Shown: piece by piece, positions 49,542-58,554 of the stretch | Layout: each line of letters opens with the position of its first letter | Position numbering within the stretch: the first letter of the stretch is position 1 | From: JBFXCS01 sp050181915 | Lineage (GTDB): Bacteria; Actinomycetota; Thermoleophilia; Miltoncostaeales; Miltoncostaeaceae | Reading direction: 5' to 3' | Assembly (NCBI GenBank): GCA_050181915.1 | Contig: JBFXCS010000002.1 | Coordinates: forward strand, 740,329 to 804,328 | DNA length: 64,000 bases | Program-made: the position numbers and the translations under genes | The notes under the pieces: generated by a model | What the model saw: the letters and a program-made list of their open reading frames with translations, nothing else | Database searches by the model: none | What the model was told of the DNA's origin: nothing

Positions 49542-51349
49542 CCGCCCCGGCGTCCCCGGCGCGCCGGGGCGCAGGGCGTCGGGAACCGGGCTCTCCTCGG
49601 TGATCGCCGCGGAGCCGGTGCCGGGCAGCCGCAGGGTGAAGGTGCTCCCCTCGCCGAGGCGCGAGCGCAGATCGATCGTGCCCCCGTGCGCCCGCGCCAG
49701 CCCGCGCGCGATCGCGAGGCCCAGGCCCGCGCTGCGCCCCTCGCGCGACGGGTCGCCCCGGTAGAAGCGGTCGAACACGAAGGGCTGCGCGTCGGGGGCG
49801 ATGCCCTCGCCGGTGTCGCGCACCGCGACGGTGGCGTCGCCGTCCTCGCGGCCCACCACCACCTCGATCGCGCCGCCCGCCGCGGTGTGCTTCAGGGCGT
49901 TGTCGATCAGGATGAGCAGGATCTGCTCGATGCGCGCCGGGTCGGCCTGCACCACCACCTCGGCGGCGGGCGGGGGGGCGGTCAGGGCGATGCCGTCGCG
50001 CTCCGCCAGGGGCCGGCGCGGGCGCACCACCTGCGCGGCCAGCTCGCCCAGATCGAGCTCCTCGCGCTCGAGTGGCAGCGCCCCGGCGTCGAGGCGGGCG
50101 AGCTGCAGCTGCTCCTCGACCAGCCGCTCCAGCCGGTCGGTCTCCTGCGACATGCTGGCCAGGAACTCGCGCCGGTGGCGCTCGTCGACCCGGTCGCCCT
50201 CCAGCAGCTCCAGGAATCCCTTGAGCGCGGCGATCGGCGTCTTCAGCTCGTGGGAGACGTTGGCCACCAGGTCGCGGCGCGCCCGGTCGAGGCGCCGCTC
50301 CTCGGTCACGTCGCGCAGGGCGATGACGGTGCCCCCGGCGGGCTCGTCGCCGATGCGCGCCACCGACAGCTCGAGCTCGAGGCCCCACGGCAGCGCGACC
50401 TCGCGGCGCACCGGCCCCGGCTCGGTGACCCTGCGCGCGTCGAGCACGGCGTCCATCACGGCGTGCGGCAGCGTCTCGAGCCGCGTCCGGGAGAGGTCCT
50501 CCGGCAGGCGCAGGTAGCGCACGGCCGCGTCGTTGGCGAGGGTCACGCTGCCGTCGGGGCCGACGGCCAGGACCCCCTCCGCCAGCGAGCCGATCATCGC
50601 GCGATCGCGGTCGCGCTCGCTGGTGATCTCGGCGACCAGCGACTCGAGCCGCCCGGCCATCCCGTTGAGGCTGTCGCCCAGGGTCACGATCTCGAGCGGC
50701 GCCACGCCGGGGTCGGGGGCCCGCGCCGCGAGATCGCCGCGCGCGAGCGTCGCGGCGGTCGAGGCGAGCCGCGAGGTGCGCCCGCCGATGATGCGCGCCA
50801 GCACCACGCCGGCCAGCGCCGCCAGGGCCAGCACCACCGCCATCGCGACGATCACCCGCCGGCGGACGATGGCGAGCTCGGGGTCGACCCCCGACAGCTC
50901 CCGTACGGCGATCACCGTGTAGGTGTCGCCGGTGGTCCGGGAGCCGTAGCGGACGGTGGCGGCCACCGCCCGGTCCCCGTCGAGCGCCGCGGAGCCGTCG
51001 TAGGGCAGTCCCCGCATCGTCACCAGCTCGGAGTCCGTCGGCTCCTGGGCCGTCTCGTCGTAGGTCGGGATGCCGCCCGACTGGTGGTTGACGATCACCT
51101 TGACGTCGGCGTCGAGGCGGCGGTTGAGGCTCCCGGCGAGCTGGTCGGCCGAGGCGGTGGGGGACGTCGCGCGGACGCCGTCGACCAGGCGGCCGTGGAG
51201 GGCGGACGCCTCGCGCTTGGCGCGGTCGGCCTGGACGTTCGACTCGAGCGTGGGGAGCACCACCAGCAGCACCGCGAGGCTGGCGACGATGCCGACCGCC
51301 AGGAACGCCGCGACCAGCCAGCCCTGGAGGCCCAGGGCGCGACGCCGGC

Positions 51350-51353
<4 letters not shown>
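49539..51353 (-). CDS. Sensor histidine kinase with extracytoplasmic, HAMP and PAS domains
   Basis: A 604-residue kinase: two membrane helices (about 10-33 and 170-195) bracketing a sensor domain of about 135 residues, HAMP, PAS-like domain (AVGPDGSVTLANDAA), HisKA with the phospho-acceptor NVSHELKTPIAAL, and an ATPase domain (LIDNALKHTA N-box, DTGEGIAP, GRSAGLGLAIARGLA). The layout is PhoR/ResE-like. GTG 51353 overlaps the response regulator stop. The HtrA gene next door, divergent from the regulator, hints at envelope-stress control; this is inference. Confidence 0.9.
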
Positions 51354-52045
<692 letters not shown>

Positions 52046-52072
52046 TCGGCACCTCCCGGGGATTCCGGGTCG

Positions 52073-52078
52073 ATGGTA
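52073..52078 (-). promoter_or_regulatory. -10 box (TACCAT) of the two-component operon
   Basis: TACCAT on the minus strand, 27 bases before GTG 52045; unlike many genes here this leaves a leader with GGGAGG. Confidence 0.4.
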
Positions 52079-52142
52079 GCGGCGGTCGCCGCCGATCCCG
52101 TCGCCCTTCGCGGGCCCTTAACGGTCGGCCGCGCCGGGGCGA

Positions 52143-52148
52143 TAGCCT
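52143..52148 (+). promoter_or_regulatory. -10 box (TAGCCT) of the HtrA gene
   Basis: TAGCCT ends 6 bases before GTG 52155; leaderless arrangement. Confidence 0.45.
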
Positions 52149-52154
52149 GGCCGG

Positions 52155-53366
52155 GTGCCCCCGTACGGCCCCCCGCGCACGAATCCCTTCCGGGCGCCGC
52201 GACGGCGGCGGGTGCCGACGTGGCTCACGACCCTGGCCGTGGCCGCCGCGGGGGGCGGCGTGGCCCTGGGCGGCGCGGCGCTCACCGTGGGCCTGGGCGG
52301 CGGCTCCACCACCGTGGTGCGCGACGGCACCCCCCTGCCGGCGCCCCAGCGGTCCGCGGCCGCGGCCGCGGTCGACGCGCGCGGCGACGCGCCGGCGGCG
52401 GGGGTGCCCGCCGTGGTGGCCGCGAGCACGCCCGCCGTGGTCACCGTGACCACCGGCGGCGACGGCCAGGGCCGGCTGGGCACGGGCTTCCTGGTGGACG
52501 ACCGCGGCCGCATCCTCACCAACGCGCACGTCGTGGGCGACGACCGCGACGTCTCGGTGGCGTTCGAGGACGGCAGCGAGCGCGACGCCGAGGTGCTCGG
52601 CGACGACGAGAGCACCGACCTCGCGGTGCTGCAGGTCGAGGACGTCCCGCGCGGCCTGCGGCCGCTGCCGCTCGGCGCCAGCGACGCCCTGGTGGTGGGC
52701 GACCCGGTGATCGCCATCGGCAACCCCTTCGGGCTGGACGGCTCGGCGACCACCGGCATCGTGTCGGCGGTGAAGCGGGTGATCGAGGCCCCCGACGGCT
52801 TCGCCATCCAGAACGTCATCCAGACCGACGCGGCCATCAACCAGGGCAACTCCGGCGGGCCGCTGCTCGACTCACGCGGCCGCGTGGTGGGCATCAACAC
52901 CCAGATCGCCAGCCAGGCCGGCGGCAACGACGGCGTCGGCTTCGCCGTCCCGATCGACACGATCCGCCCCGTCGCCGACTCGATCATCGCGACGGGCAGG
53001 GCGCGGCACGCCTGGCTGGGCGTCACGGGGCGCCCGGTGACGCCCGACGTGGCCCGCGAGCTGGGACGGCCCGAGCTGCGCGGGGTGGCCGTGGTCGAGG
53101 TCGACGACCGCGGCCCGGCGAAGCGGGCGGGCATCGCGCCGGCCACCTCCGGCCGCACGGCGGACGTGCCGCGGGGCGGCGACGTGATCGTGGCGGTCGA
53201 CGGCGAGCAGACGCGCGACATGGCCGACGTGAGCAGCGCCGTCTCCTCGCGCAGCGTCGGCGACCGCATCGCGCTGACCGTCCTGCGCGCGGACGGGTCG
53301 CGCGAGACCCTCCGGATGACGCTGGCCGACCGGCCCGCCGACGTCGGGGTGGCCACCGCCCCCTGA
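52155..53366 (+). CDS. HtrA/DegP-like membrane-anchored serine protease with PDZ domain
   Basis: A 403-residue protease: a basic cytoplasmic tip, one membrane helix (about 22-46), a trypsin-like domain with the triad His125 (LTNAHVVG), Asp155 (STDLAVLQ) and Ser233 (QGNSGGPLL), and one C-terminal PDZ domain (GVAVVEVDDRGPAKRAGI, GGDVIVAVDGEQT). It degrades misfolded extracytoplasmic proteins. It is divergent from the two-component operon 109 bases away and may be its target. Confidence 0.92.
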   Translation: MPPYGPPRTNPFRAPRRRRVPTWLTTLAVAAAGGGVALGGAALTVGLGGGSTTVVRDGTPLPAPQRSAAAAAVDARGDAPAAGVPAVVAASTPAVVTVTTGGDGQGRLGTGFLVDDRGRILTNAHVVGDDRDVSVAFEDGSERDAEVLGDDESTDLAVLQVEDVPRGLRPLPLGASDALVVGDPVIAIGNPFGLDGSATTGIVSAVKRVIEAPDGFAIQNVIQTDAAINQGNSGGPLLDSRGRVVGINTQIASQAGGNDGVGFAVPIDTIRPVADSIIATGRARHAWLGVTGRPVTPDVARELGRPELRGVAVVEVDDRGPAKRAGIAPATSGRTADVPRGGDVIVAVDGEQTRDMADVSSAVSSRSVGDRIALTVLRADGSRETLRMTLADRPADVGVATAP

Positions 53367-53382
53367 TCGCGGCCGGGCAGCC

Positions 53383-55434
53383 CTAGCGGATGCGCACCTT
53401 CTTCGCCTTCGCGGCGCGCGCCAGCAGCTGGGCGGAGCCGAGGTAGCGGGCGGTCACCGTGACCACCTTGGCCCTCTTCACGACCTTGGCCTTGGGCTTC
53501 AGCGTCGCGGTGTAGCGGCAGACGCCCTTGACCCGCTTCACCTTGGGCGTGCTCGCGGCGGCCACCTTCTTGCCGACCATGGCGCGCACCTGCACCTTGC
53601 CGGTGCAGCTGGGCACGGGACGGCCGGTGGGCAGCAGCAGCGTGCCGGTGACGCTGAGCCGCTTGGCGACGCCCCTCTTGGGCGTCCGCGTGACCTTCAC
53701 GCTCACGCCGCGCGGCGAGCGCTTCGCGCCGTCCGTCCGCGGATCCGGCGGCGCCGGCGCCGCCACCGTGAAGGCCGCCGCGCCGCGGTCGTCCTCGGCC
53801 GCGCCGTTGCCCGGCGTGGAGGTGGGATCGGCGACGCTCGACGCCGCCACCTCGGCCACCAGCACCGGGCCGCCGGGCGCCGTGGCGCGCACGGTCACGG
53901 TGAGCGTCGCGCTCGCGCCGGGGCCGAGGCCGCCGACCGTCCAGGTGCCGCCGCCGAAGGAGCCCTGGGTGGCCGAGGCGCCGACGTAGGCCAGCCCGGC
54001 GGGCGGCGGCAGCGAGACCACCACTCCGCCGGTGGCGTCGGGGCCGAGGTTGGTGACCGTGACGGCGACCTGGGCGGTGCCGTTGAGCGGCAGCGCGGAC
54101 GCGCTCTGCGAGACGGCGACCCGGAGGTCGGCGAACGCCGTGCTGAGGCCTCCGCCCAGCAGCACCGGTCCCGCCGTCGCGGGCGCCTCGTTGTCGCCGT
54201 AGTTGGTCTCGTTGCCGTAGCCCAGGCGGCCGTTCGCGCCGAGGCCCCAGCAGCGCATCGTGCCGTCGCCGAGCGACGCGCAGGTGTGGGAGGTGCCGGC
54301 CGTGACCGCGACGGCCGGGCCGCCGACGTTCACCGGGGCGACGGCGGTGGGCACCTCGTCGTCGCCGACCAGCGCCGTGTTGCCGTAGCCCAGGCGGCCG
54401 TTGCCGCCGTAGCCCCAGCAGCGCACCGCGCCGTCGTCGAGCACGGCGCAGGTGTGGGCCTCGCTCGCCGACACGCCCACCGCGGGGCGCCCCAGCGACA
54501 CGGGCGGGGCGGAGGCCGCGTTGGGGATGTCGGCCAGGTTGCCGTAGCCGAGCCGGCCGTCCGCGCCGTAGCCCCAGCAGCGCACCGTGCCGTCGTCGAG
54601 CACGGCGCAGGTGTGGGCCGTGCCCGCCGCGATCGCCCGCGCCGGGCGGGGCAGCGGCACCGGCCCCGCCTGGTTTGGCGTCTCGTCGTCGCCGATCGAG
54701 GCGGTGGTGCCGTAGCCGAGCTGGCCGTTGCCGTTGAAGCCCCAGCAGCGCACCGTGCCGTCGTCGAGGATCGCGCAGGTGTCCCACTCGCCGGCCGAGA
54801 TGGCGACGGCCCGGTGGCCGCCGAGGTCGACGGCCGGCAGCCCGGCGGTGGTCTCGTCGTCGCCGATGGTCCGGGTGTTGCCGTAGCCGAGCCGCCCGTC
54901 GTTGCCGTTGCCCCAGCAGCGCACCGAGCCGTCGTCGAGGATCGCGCAGGTGTGAGAGGCGCCGGCGGTGATGGCCGTCGCCCGTCGCCCTCCCAGGTCG
55001 AGGGCCGGGGCCGCGGCGGCCGAGTAGACGTTGGCGTCACCGGCGCCGTACCCCAGCCGGCCGTTCGGTCCGTAGCCCCAGCAGTGCACCGTGCCGTCGT
55101 CGAGGATCGCGCAGGTGTGGAAGTCGCCCGCGGCCACGGCGAGCGCACCGCGGCCGCCGAGGTTCACGGGCCCCGCCGAGGCGGGGCTCAGGACGTCGCT
55201 GCCGTCGCCGTAGCCGAGCCGGCCGGACAGCCCCATGCCCCAGCAGCGCAGGGTGCGGTCGCCGAGGATCGCGCAGGTGTGCTGCTCGCCGGCGTCGATG
55301 AGGCCGGCCTGGGCGGCGCGGGTCGACGACGACGCGCTCTCCCCCGAGGCGCGCGGAACCAGGAGCATGCAGAGGACGACGACGAACGCGAGGATCGCGA
55401 ACGCCGGAATCCATCGGACGGCAAATGTGGTCAT
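53383..55434 (-). CDS. Secreted RCC1-repeat propeller protein with DUF11 domain
   Basis: A 683-residue protein: N-terminal membrane or signal helix (ILAFVVVLCMLLVP), seven RCC1-type blades each carrying HTCAIL-D-D-G-x-x-RCWG and NGRLGYG, then a DUF11 domain (LRVAVSQSASALPLNG) and a Lys-rich C-terminal beta domain (about 120 residues). Seven blades would close one propeller. Each blade keeps two Cys (TCA and RCW), probably a disulfide, as expected outside the cell. No anchor motif. Function unknown; it shares the DUF11 unit with the protein at 23651. Confidence 0.85.
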   Translation of the reverse strand: MTTFAVRWIPAFAILAFVVVLCMLLVPRASGESASSSTRAAQAGLIDAGEQHTCAILGDRTLRCWGMGLSGRLGYGDGSDVLSPASAGPVNLGGRGALAVAAGDFHTCAILDDGTVHCWGYGPNGRLGYGAGDANVYSAAAAPALDLGGRRATAITAGASHTCAILDDGSVRCWGNGNDGRLGYGNTRTIGDDETTAGLPAVDLGGHRAVAISAGEWDTCAILDDGTVRCWGFNGNGQLGYGTTASIGDDETPNQAGPVPLPRPARAIAAGTAHTCAVLDDGTVRCWGYGADGRLGYGNLADIPNAASAPPVSLGRPAVGVSASEAHTCAVLDDGAVRCWGYGGNGRLGYGNTALVGDDEVPTAVAPVNVGGPAVAVTAGTSHTCASLGDGTMRCWGLGANGRLGYGNETNYGDNEAPATAGPVLLGGGLSTAFADLRVAVSQSASALPLNGTAQVAVTVTNLGPDATGGVVVSLPPPAGLAYVGASATQGSFGGGTWTVGGLGPGASATLTVTVRATAPGGPVLVAEVAASSVADPTSTPGNGAAEDDRGAAAFTVAAPAPPDPRTDGAKRSPRGVSVKVTRTPKRGVAKRLSVTGTLLLPTGRPVPSCTGKVQVRAMVGKKVAAASTPKVKRVKGVCRYTATLKPKAKVVKRAKVVTVTARYLGSAQLLARAAKAKKVRIR

Positions 55435-55491
55435 GACTACGTAGGGGTTCGTACCACAGCGCCGCGGGGGCCGTCAGCATCTCGGTGCAAC

Positions 55492-55497
55492 TAGACT
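55492..55497 (+). promoter_or_regulatory. -10 box (TAGACT) of the GNAT-lipB unit
   Basis: TAGACT ends 7 bases before GTG 55505, with no ribosome site. Confidence 0.45.
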
Positions 55498-55504
55498 CTC
55501 AAAC

Positions 55505-56029
55505 GTGCCGAAGCCGTTCGTGATTCGCCGCGCGGAGCCGCGGGACGCGGGGGCGATCGGAGCGATCTACGACGAAGCGGCCACCGGCGGCCTCGCCACC
55601 TTCGCCACCGGGCCGCACCCGGCGGACGAGCGCCGGCGCTGGCTCGCGGCGCGCGGCGCGCGCGCGCCCGTCTGGTGCGCCGAGGGCGACGCCGGCGTCG
55701 TCGCCTGGTCGGCGCTCGCGCCCTTCTCGCACCGCGCCTGGTACTCGGGCGTCGCCGAGTACACGGTGTACGTGGGCGCCGAGCACCACGGCGCCGGCGT
55801 CGGCCGGACGATGCTCTCCCGGCTCGTCGAGGAGGCGCCCTCCTTCGGCTACTGGAAGCTGGTCGGGATGATCCTGCCCGAGAACGCCGCCGGCCTGGCG
55901 CTGGCGCGGGGGGCCGGCTTCCGGGTGGTGGGCACCCATCGCGCCCACGCCCGCCGCGATGGCGCATGGCGCGATGTGACGGTCGTGGAGCGGCATCTCG
56001 AGCTGGACGACGACGGGGACGGCCGGTGA
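55505..56029 (+). CDS. GNAT acetyltransferase, phosphinothricin acetyltransferase-like
   Basis: A 174-residue GNAT protein resembling the Pat/Bar group: IRRAEPRDAGAIGAIYDEA, VAWSALAPFSHRAWYSGVAE, VYVGAEHHGAGVGRTML (acetyl-CoA loop) and GFRVVGTHRAHARRDGAWRD. Chromosomal members often acetylate methionine sulfone/sulfoximine or unknown amines rather than the herbicide. The stop overlaps the lipB start (GTGA). Confidence 0.85.
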   Translation: MPKPFVIRRAEPRDAGAIGAIYDEAATGGLATFATGPHPADERRRWLAARGARAPVWCAEGDAGVVAWSALAPFSHRAWYSGVAEYTVYVGAEHHGAGVGRTMLSRLVEEAPSFGYWKLVGMILPENAAGLALARGAGFRVVGTHRAHARRDGAWRDVTVVERHLELDDDGDGR

Positions 56030-56709
56030 CGCGCCCCGGCCTGCTGGTGCGCACCCCCCGCATCGGCCACCGCGCGGCGTGGGACGCCCAGCGGGCGATG
56101 GCGGCCGCCCGCCGCGCCGGGGCGATCCCCGACGTGGTGTGGCTGCTGGAGCACCCGCCCACCTTCACCACCGGCCGCCACGGGGGCCGCGAGGACCTGT
56201 TCCTCGCCGACGAGGCCCTGGCGGCGGCGGGCGCCGAGTTCGTGCCGGTCGACCGCGGCGGCCGCATGACCTGGCACGGCCCGGGCCAGACGGTGGGCTA
56301 CGTGATCGCCGACCTGCGCCCCGGCCGGCGGGTCCGCGCCTTCGTGGAGGCGCTGGTCGCCGCCATGCGGGATGCAACGGGGCTTGCGGACGCGGCCCCG
56401 GGGGCCGACGCGATGGGCCTCTACGCCGGCGGGCGCAAGCTCGGGAGCGTCGGCATCAGGGTGTCGGAGGGGGTCACGACCCACGGGCTCGCCCTGAACC
56501 GCGACCCCGACCTCGACTGGTTCCGCCTCATCACCGCCTGCGGCGCGCCGGACGTGGAGGCCACGTCGATCGCCGCCGAGGGCGGCGACCCGGACCGCGA
56601 GCGGGTGGAGGCCGCGCTGGCGGCGAGCCTCGGGCGCCGCCTGGGCCTCGACCTCTCCCCGGCGCCCCTGGAATCGGTGCTGGCCCCTACCGGGGCGGCG
56701 GCACCCTGA
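56026..56709 (+). CDS. lipB: Octanoyl-ACP:protein N-octanoyltransferase
   Basis: A 227-residue enzyme that moves octanoate from acyl carrier protein to lipoyl domains. Motifs are EHPPTFTTGRHG, DRGGRMTWHGPGQTVGYV, the Lys in GRKLGSVGI, THGLALN and the catalytic Cys in ITACGAPD. Normal length. No lipA is in the window. The 3' end overlaps the convergent GlnH-like gene by 23 bases. Confidence 0.92.
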   Translation: MTRPGLLVRTPRIGHRAAWDAQRAMAAARRAGAIPDVVWLLEHPPTFTTGRHGGREDLFLADEALAAAGAEFVPVDRGGRMTWHGPGQTVGYVIADLRPGRRVRAFVEALVAAMRDATGLADAAPGADAMGLYAGGRKLGSVGIRVSEGVTTHGLALNRDPDLDWFRLITACGAPDVEATSIAAEGGDPDRERVEAALAASLGRRLGLDLSPAPLESVLAPTGAAAP

Positions 56710-57508
56710 GCCAGCGGCGGTAGATGCGCTCGTAGCCGCCGTCGGCACGCAGGCGGGCGAGGGCGGCGTTGACGGCGTCGCGCAGGGCCGGGTTGTCCCT
56801 CGAGACGGCGACGCCGTACTGCTCCTGGGTGGGCACCTGCCCCACCACCCGGATGGCGCCGCCGCTGCGCGCGGCGCGGTGGGCCGAGATCGCGAGGTCG
56901 TTGACGACCGCCTGCACCTCGCCGCGGCCGAGCGCGTCGAAGGCGGCGTCGATGGTCGGGTAGCGGGTGACGTGCCCGTCCGGGATCGAGGCCGCGAGGT
57001 CGGCGCCGGTGGTGCCGCGCTGGGCGCCGATGCGCGCGCCGCGCAGATCGTCGAGGTCGGCGATGCCGCGGGTGCCGCGCCGCACCGCGATCGACTGGTT
57101 GACGGTGAAGTACGGGTCGCTGAAGTCGACCCGCTCGGCGCGCTCCGTGGTGATCGAGATGGCCGAGAGGGCCACGTCGGCGGTGCCGCCGTCGGCGATC
57201 CGGTCGAGGATCTCCTCGAACGGGGCGGCCACGAAGACCACCCTGTCGATGCCGGCGGCGCGGGCGACGGCCCGCGCCAGGTCGATGTCAAAGCCGACCG
57301 GCGAGCGGTTGCCCGCGCGATCGAACTCGAACGGCGGGTAGCCGGTCGCGCTGATCACGGTGAGGGTGCCGGGCCGGATCAGGCCCAGCGGGTTGCCGGG
57401 CGTGGCGTCGGTGGGGGTGCGGGTGGTGGGCGATCCGCCGCCGCCGCATCCTGAGAGCATCGCGCAGGCCGCGAGCGCGATCGCGAGCGTCAGGATCCGC
57501 CGTCGCAC
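56687..57508 (-). CDS. Amino-acid ABC transporter substrate-binding lipoprotein (GlnH type)
   Basis: A 273-residue lipoprotein with lipobox LSGC (Cys21) and a family-3 solute-binding domain: VISATGYPPFEFDRAGN, GFDIDLARAVARAAG, DVALSAISITTERAERVDFS, GTTGADLA. These proteins bind polar amino acids or related compounds. No permease or ATPase gene adjoins it. A -10 box TAGGGT is 6 bases before GTG 57508. Confidence 0.88.
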   Translation of the reverse strand: MRRRILTLAIALAACAMLSGCGGGGSPTTRTPTDATPGNPLGLIRPGTLTVISATGYPPFEFDRAGNRSPVGFDIDLARAVARAAGIDRVVFVAAPFEEILDRIADGGTADVALSAISITTERAERVDFSDPYFTVNQSIAVRRGTRGIADLDDLRGARIGAQRGTTGADLAASIPDGHVTRYPTIDAAFDALGRGEVQAVVNDLAISAHRAARSGGAIRVVGQVPTQEQYGVAVSRDNPALRDAVNAALARLRADGGYERIYRRWLRVPPPR

Positions 57509-57514
57509 CGCACG

Positions 57515-57520
57515 ACCCTA
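57515..57520 (-). promoter_or_regulatory. -10 box (TAGGGT) of the GlnH-like gene
   Basis: TAGGGT on the minus strand, 6 bases before GTG 57508; leaderless arrangement. Confidence 0.45.
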
Positions 57521-57566
57521 TGGGCCGCGGCGGCGGGGGTCCACCGACCGACCGTCTAGTCGGGGC

Positions 57567-57740
57567 TCAGGAGAGGAGGGCCTCCCAGGCCACCAGGGCG
57601 GCCGCCACCAGGGCCTCGTCCGCGGGGTCCGCCCCGGCGGCGGCGACGGCCGCGGCCACCTCGTCGGGATGGAGCTCGAAGGGCTCGGCCTCCGGCATCG
57701 CCTCGCGCAGGCGCCCGGCCAGCGACTCGGCCGCGCTCAG
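57567..57740 (-). CDS. Small acidic ORF, 43-57 aa, unrecognised
   Basis: A short minus-strand frame with GC-rich third positions ends at TGA 57567. From ATG 57698 it gives 43 residues (MPEAEPFELHPDEVAAAVAA...); from CTG 57740 it gives 57. The product is acidic and helical, with regular Asp/Glu spacing (HPDEVAAAV, DPADEALVAAALVAWEALLS). No family recognised. It lies just past the hairpin that follows the small membrane gene. Confidence 0.4.
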   Translation of the reverse strand: MSAAESLAGRLREAMPEAEPFELHPDEVAAAVAAAGADPADEALVAAALVAWEALLS

Positions 57741-57775
57741 CCTGGATCCGGCGTGTCTCGCGGCGGATCCAGGCT
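57739..57775. terminator. Hairpin downstream of the small membrane protein gene
   Basis: A 12-base perfect stem (57739-57750 with 57764-57775; AGCCTGGATCCG) with a 13-base loop starts within the stop codon of the minus-strand gene at 57775. Fifteen bases of its arm recur at 47090-47104 after another stop codon. Confidence 0.55.
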
Positions 57776-57978
57776 CAGAGCAGGTTCACCGCGGCGGCCA
57801 CGGCCAGGATGAGGATGATGCCCCCGTAGCCGATGTAGCCGCTCGCCAGCAGCAGCACGCCGAGCGCGGCGAGCAGCAGGGTGAGGGTGATCCACGACGC
57901 GCGGCCCAGGCCGCTCGCGCCCAGCTCCCAGCCCTTCTCGGGCGGGCGGCGCTGCGATGGCTTCTGATCGGCGCTCAC
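57775..57978 (-). CDS. Small membrane protein, 67 aa
   Basis: A hydrophilic N-terminus (SADQKPSQRRPPEKGWELG) precedes two membrane segments (ASWITLTLLLAALGVLLLAS and YGGIILILAVAAAVNLL). GTG 57978 lies 8 bases after a -10-like TAACGT. No family recognised. It is divergent from the peroxiredoxin gene. Confidence 0.7.
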   Translation of the reverse strand: MSADQKPSQRRPPEKGWELGASGLGRASWITLTLLLAALGVLLLASGYIGYGGIILILAVAAAVNLL

Positions 57979-57986
57979 AGCCGCGC

Positions 57987-57992
57987 ACGTTA
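57987..57992 (-). promoter_or_regulatory. -10 box (TAACGT) of the small membrane protein gene
   Basis: TAACGT on the minus strand ends 8 bases before GTG 57978. Confidence 0.4.
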
Positions 57993-58071
57993 TCGCCGCC
58001 GCCCCGGTCGCGCGAGCCGCGACGCCGGTAACCTGGCGGGCGTCCGGCACAGCCGACGCGGAGGCGCGCAG

Positions 58072-58545
58072 ATGGCGATCGACGTGGGCCGGGAGGCCCC
58101 CGACTTCACCCTGAAGGATCCCGACAACGAGGACGTCTCGCTCTCGTCCTTCCGGGGCGAGCGGAACGTGGTGCTCGCCTTCTTCCCCGCCGCCTTCAGC
58201 GGCGTGTGCACCAGCCAGTTCACGCGCTTCGGCGAGGAGGAGGCCCGCTACGCGGGCGAGGGCGCCCAGATCATCGGGGTGTCGGTGGACAACCGCCACT
58301 CGCTGAGGGCGTGGGGCGAGTCGCTCGGCCTGGGCGACGGCGTGCTGCTGCTGTCGGACTTCGAGCCCAAGGGCGCCGTGGCGAAGGCCTACGGCGTCTA
58401 CCGCGACGACTTCGGCTTCGCCGGCCGCGCGACCTTCGTCATCGACACGAACGGCATTGTGCGCAGCGCCCAGGTGACGAGCACGCCGGCCGACCAGCCC
58501 GACGAGGACGAGTACTTCCGGGCGCTCTCGGTCTGCAACGCCTGA
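58072..58545 (+). CDS. Peroxiredoxin, AhpE-like
   Basis: A 157-residue AhpC/TSA-family peroxidase. The peroxidatic Cys46 is in FPAAFSGVCTSQF, followed by the conserved Arg in GRATFVID. There is no second Cys in the usual 2-Cys position; Cys155 near the C-terminus is the only other one, so it is probably 1-Cys (AhpE type) and recycled by mycoredoxin or thioredoxin. ATG 58072 has GGAGGCGC upstream. Confidence 0.9.
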   Translation: MAIDVGREAPDFTLKDPDNEDVSLSSFRGERNVVLAFFPAAFSGVCTSQFTRFGEEEARYAGEGAQIIGVSVDNRHSLRAWGESLGLGDGVLLLSDFEPKGAVAKAYGVYRDDFGFAGRATFVIDTNGIVRSAQVTSTPADQPDEDEYFRALSVCNA

Positions 58546-58554
58546 GCCGCGCCG

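Noticed and set aside
53383..55434. Direct DNA repeat array or CRISPR
   Set aside because: The periodic sequence at 54140-55310 encodes RCC1 blades of one protein; repeat units are coding and differ in length and sequence.
55505..56029. Phosphinothricin resistance gene
   Set aside because: Chromosomal relatives in this group usually act on other substrates; no herbicide-tolerance or biosynthetic context is present.
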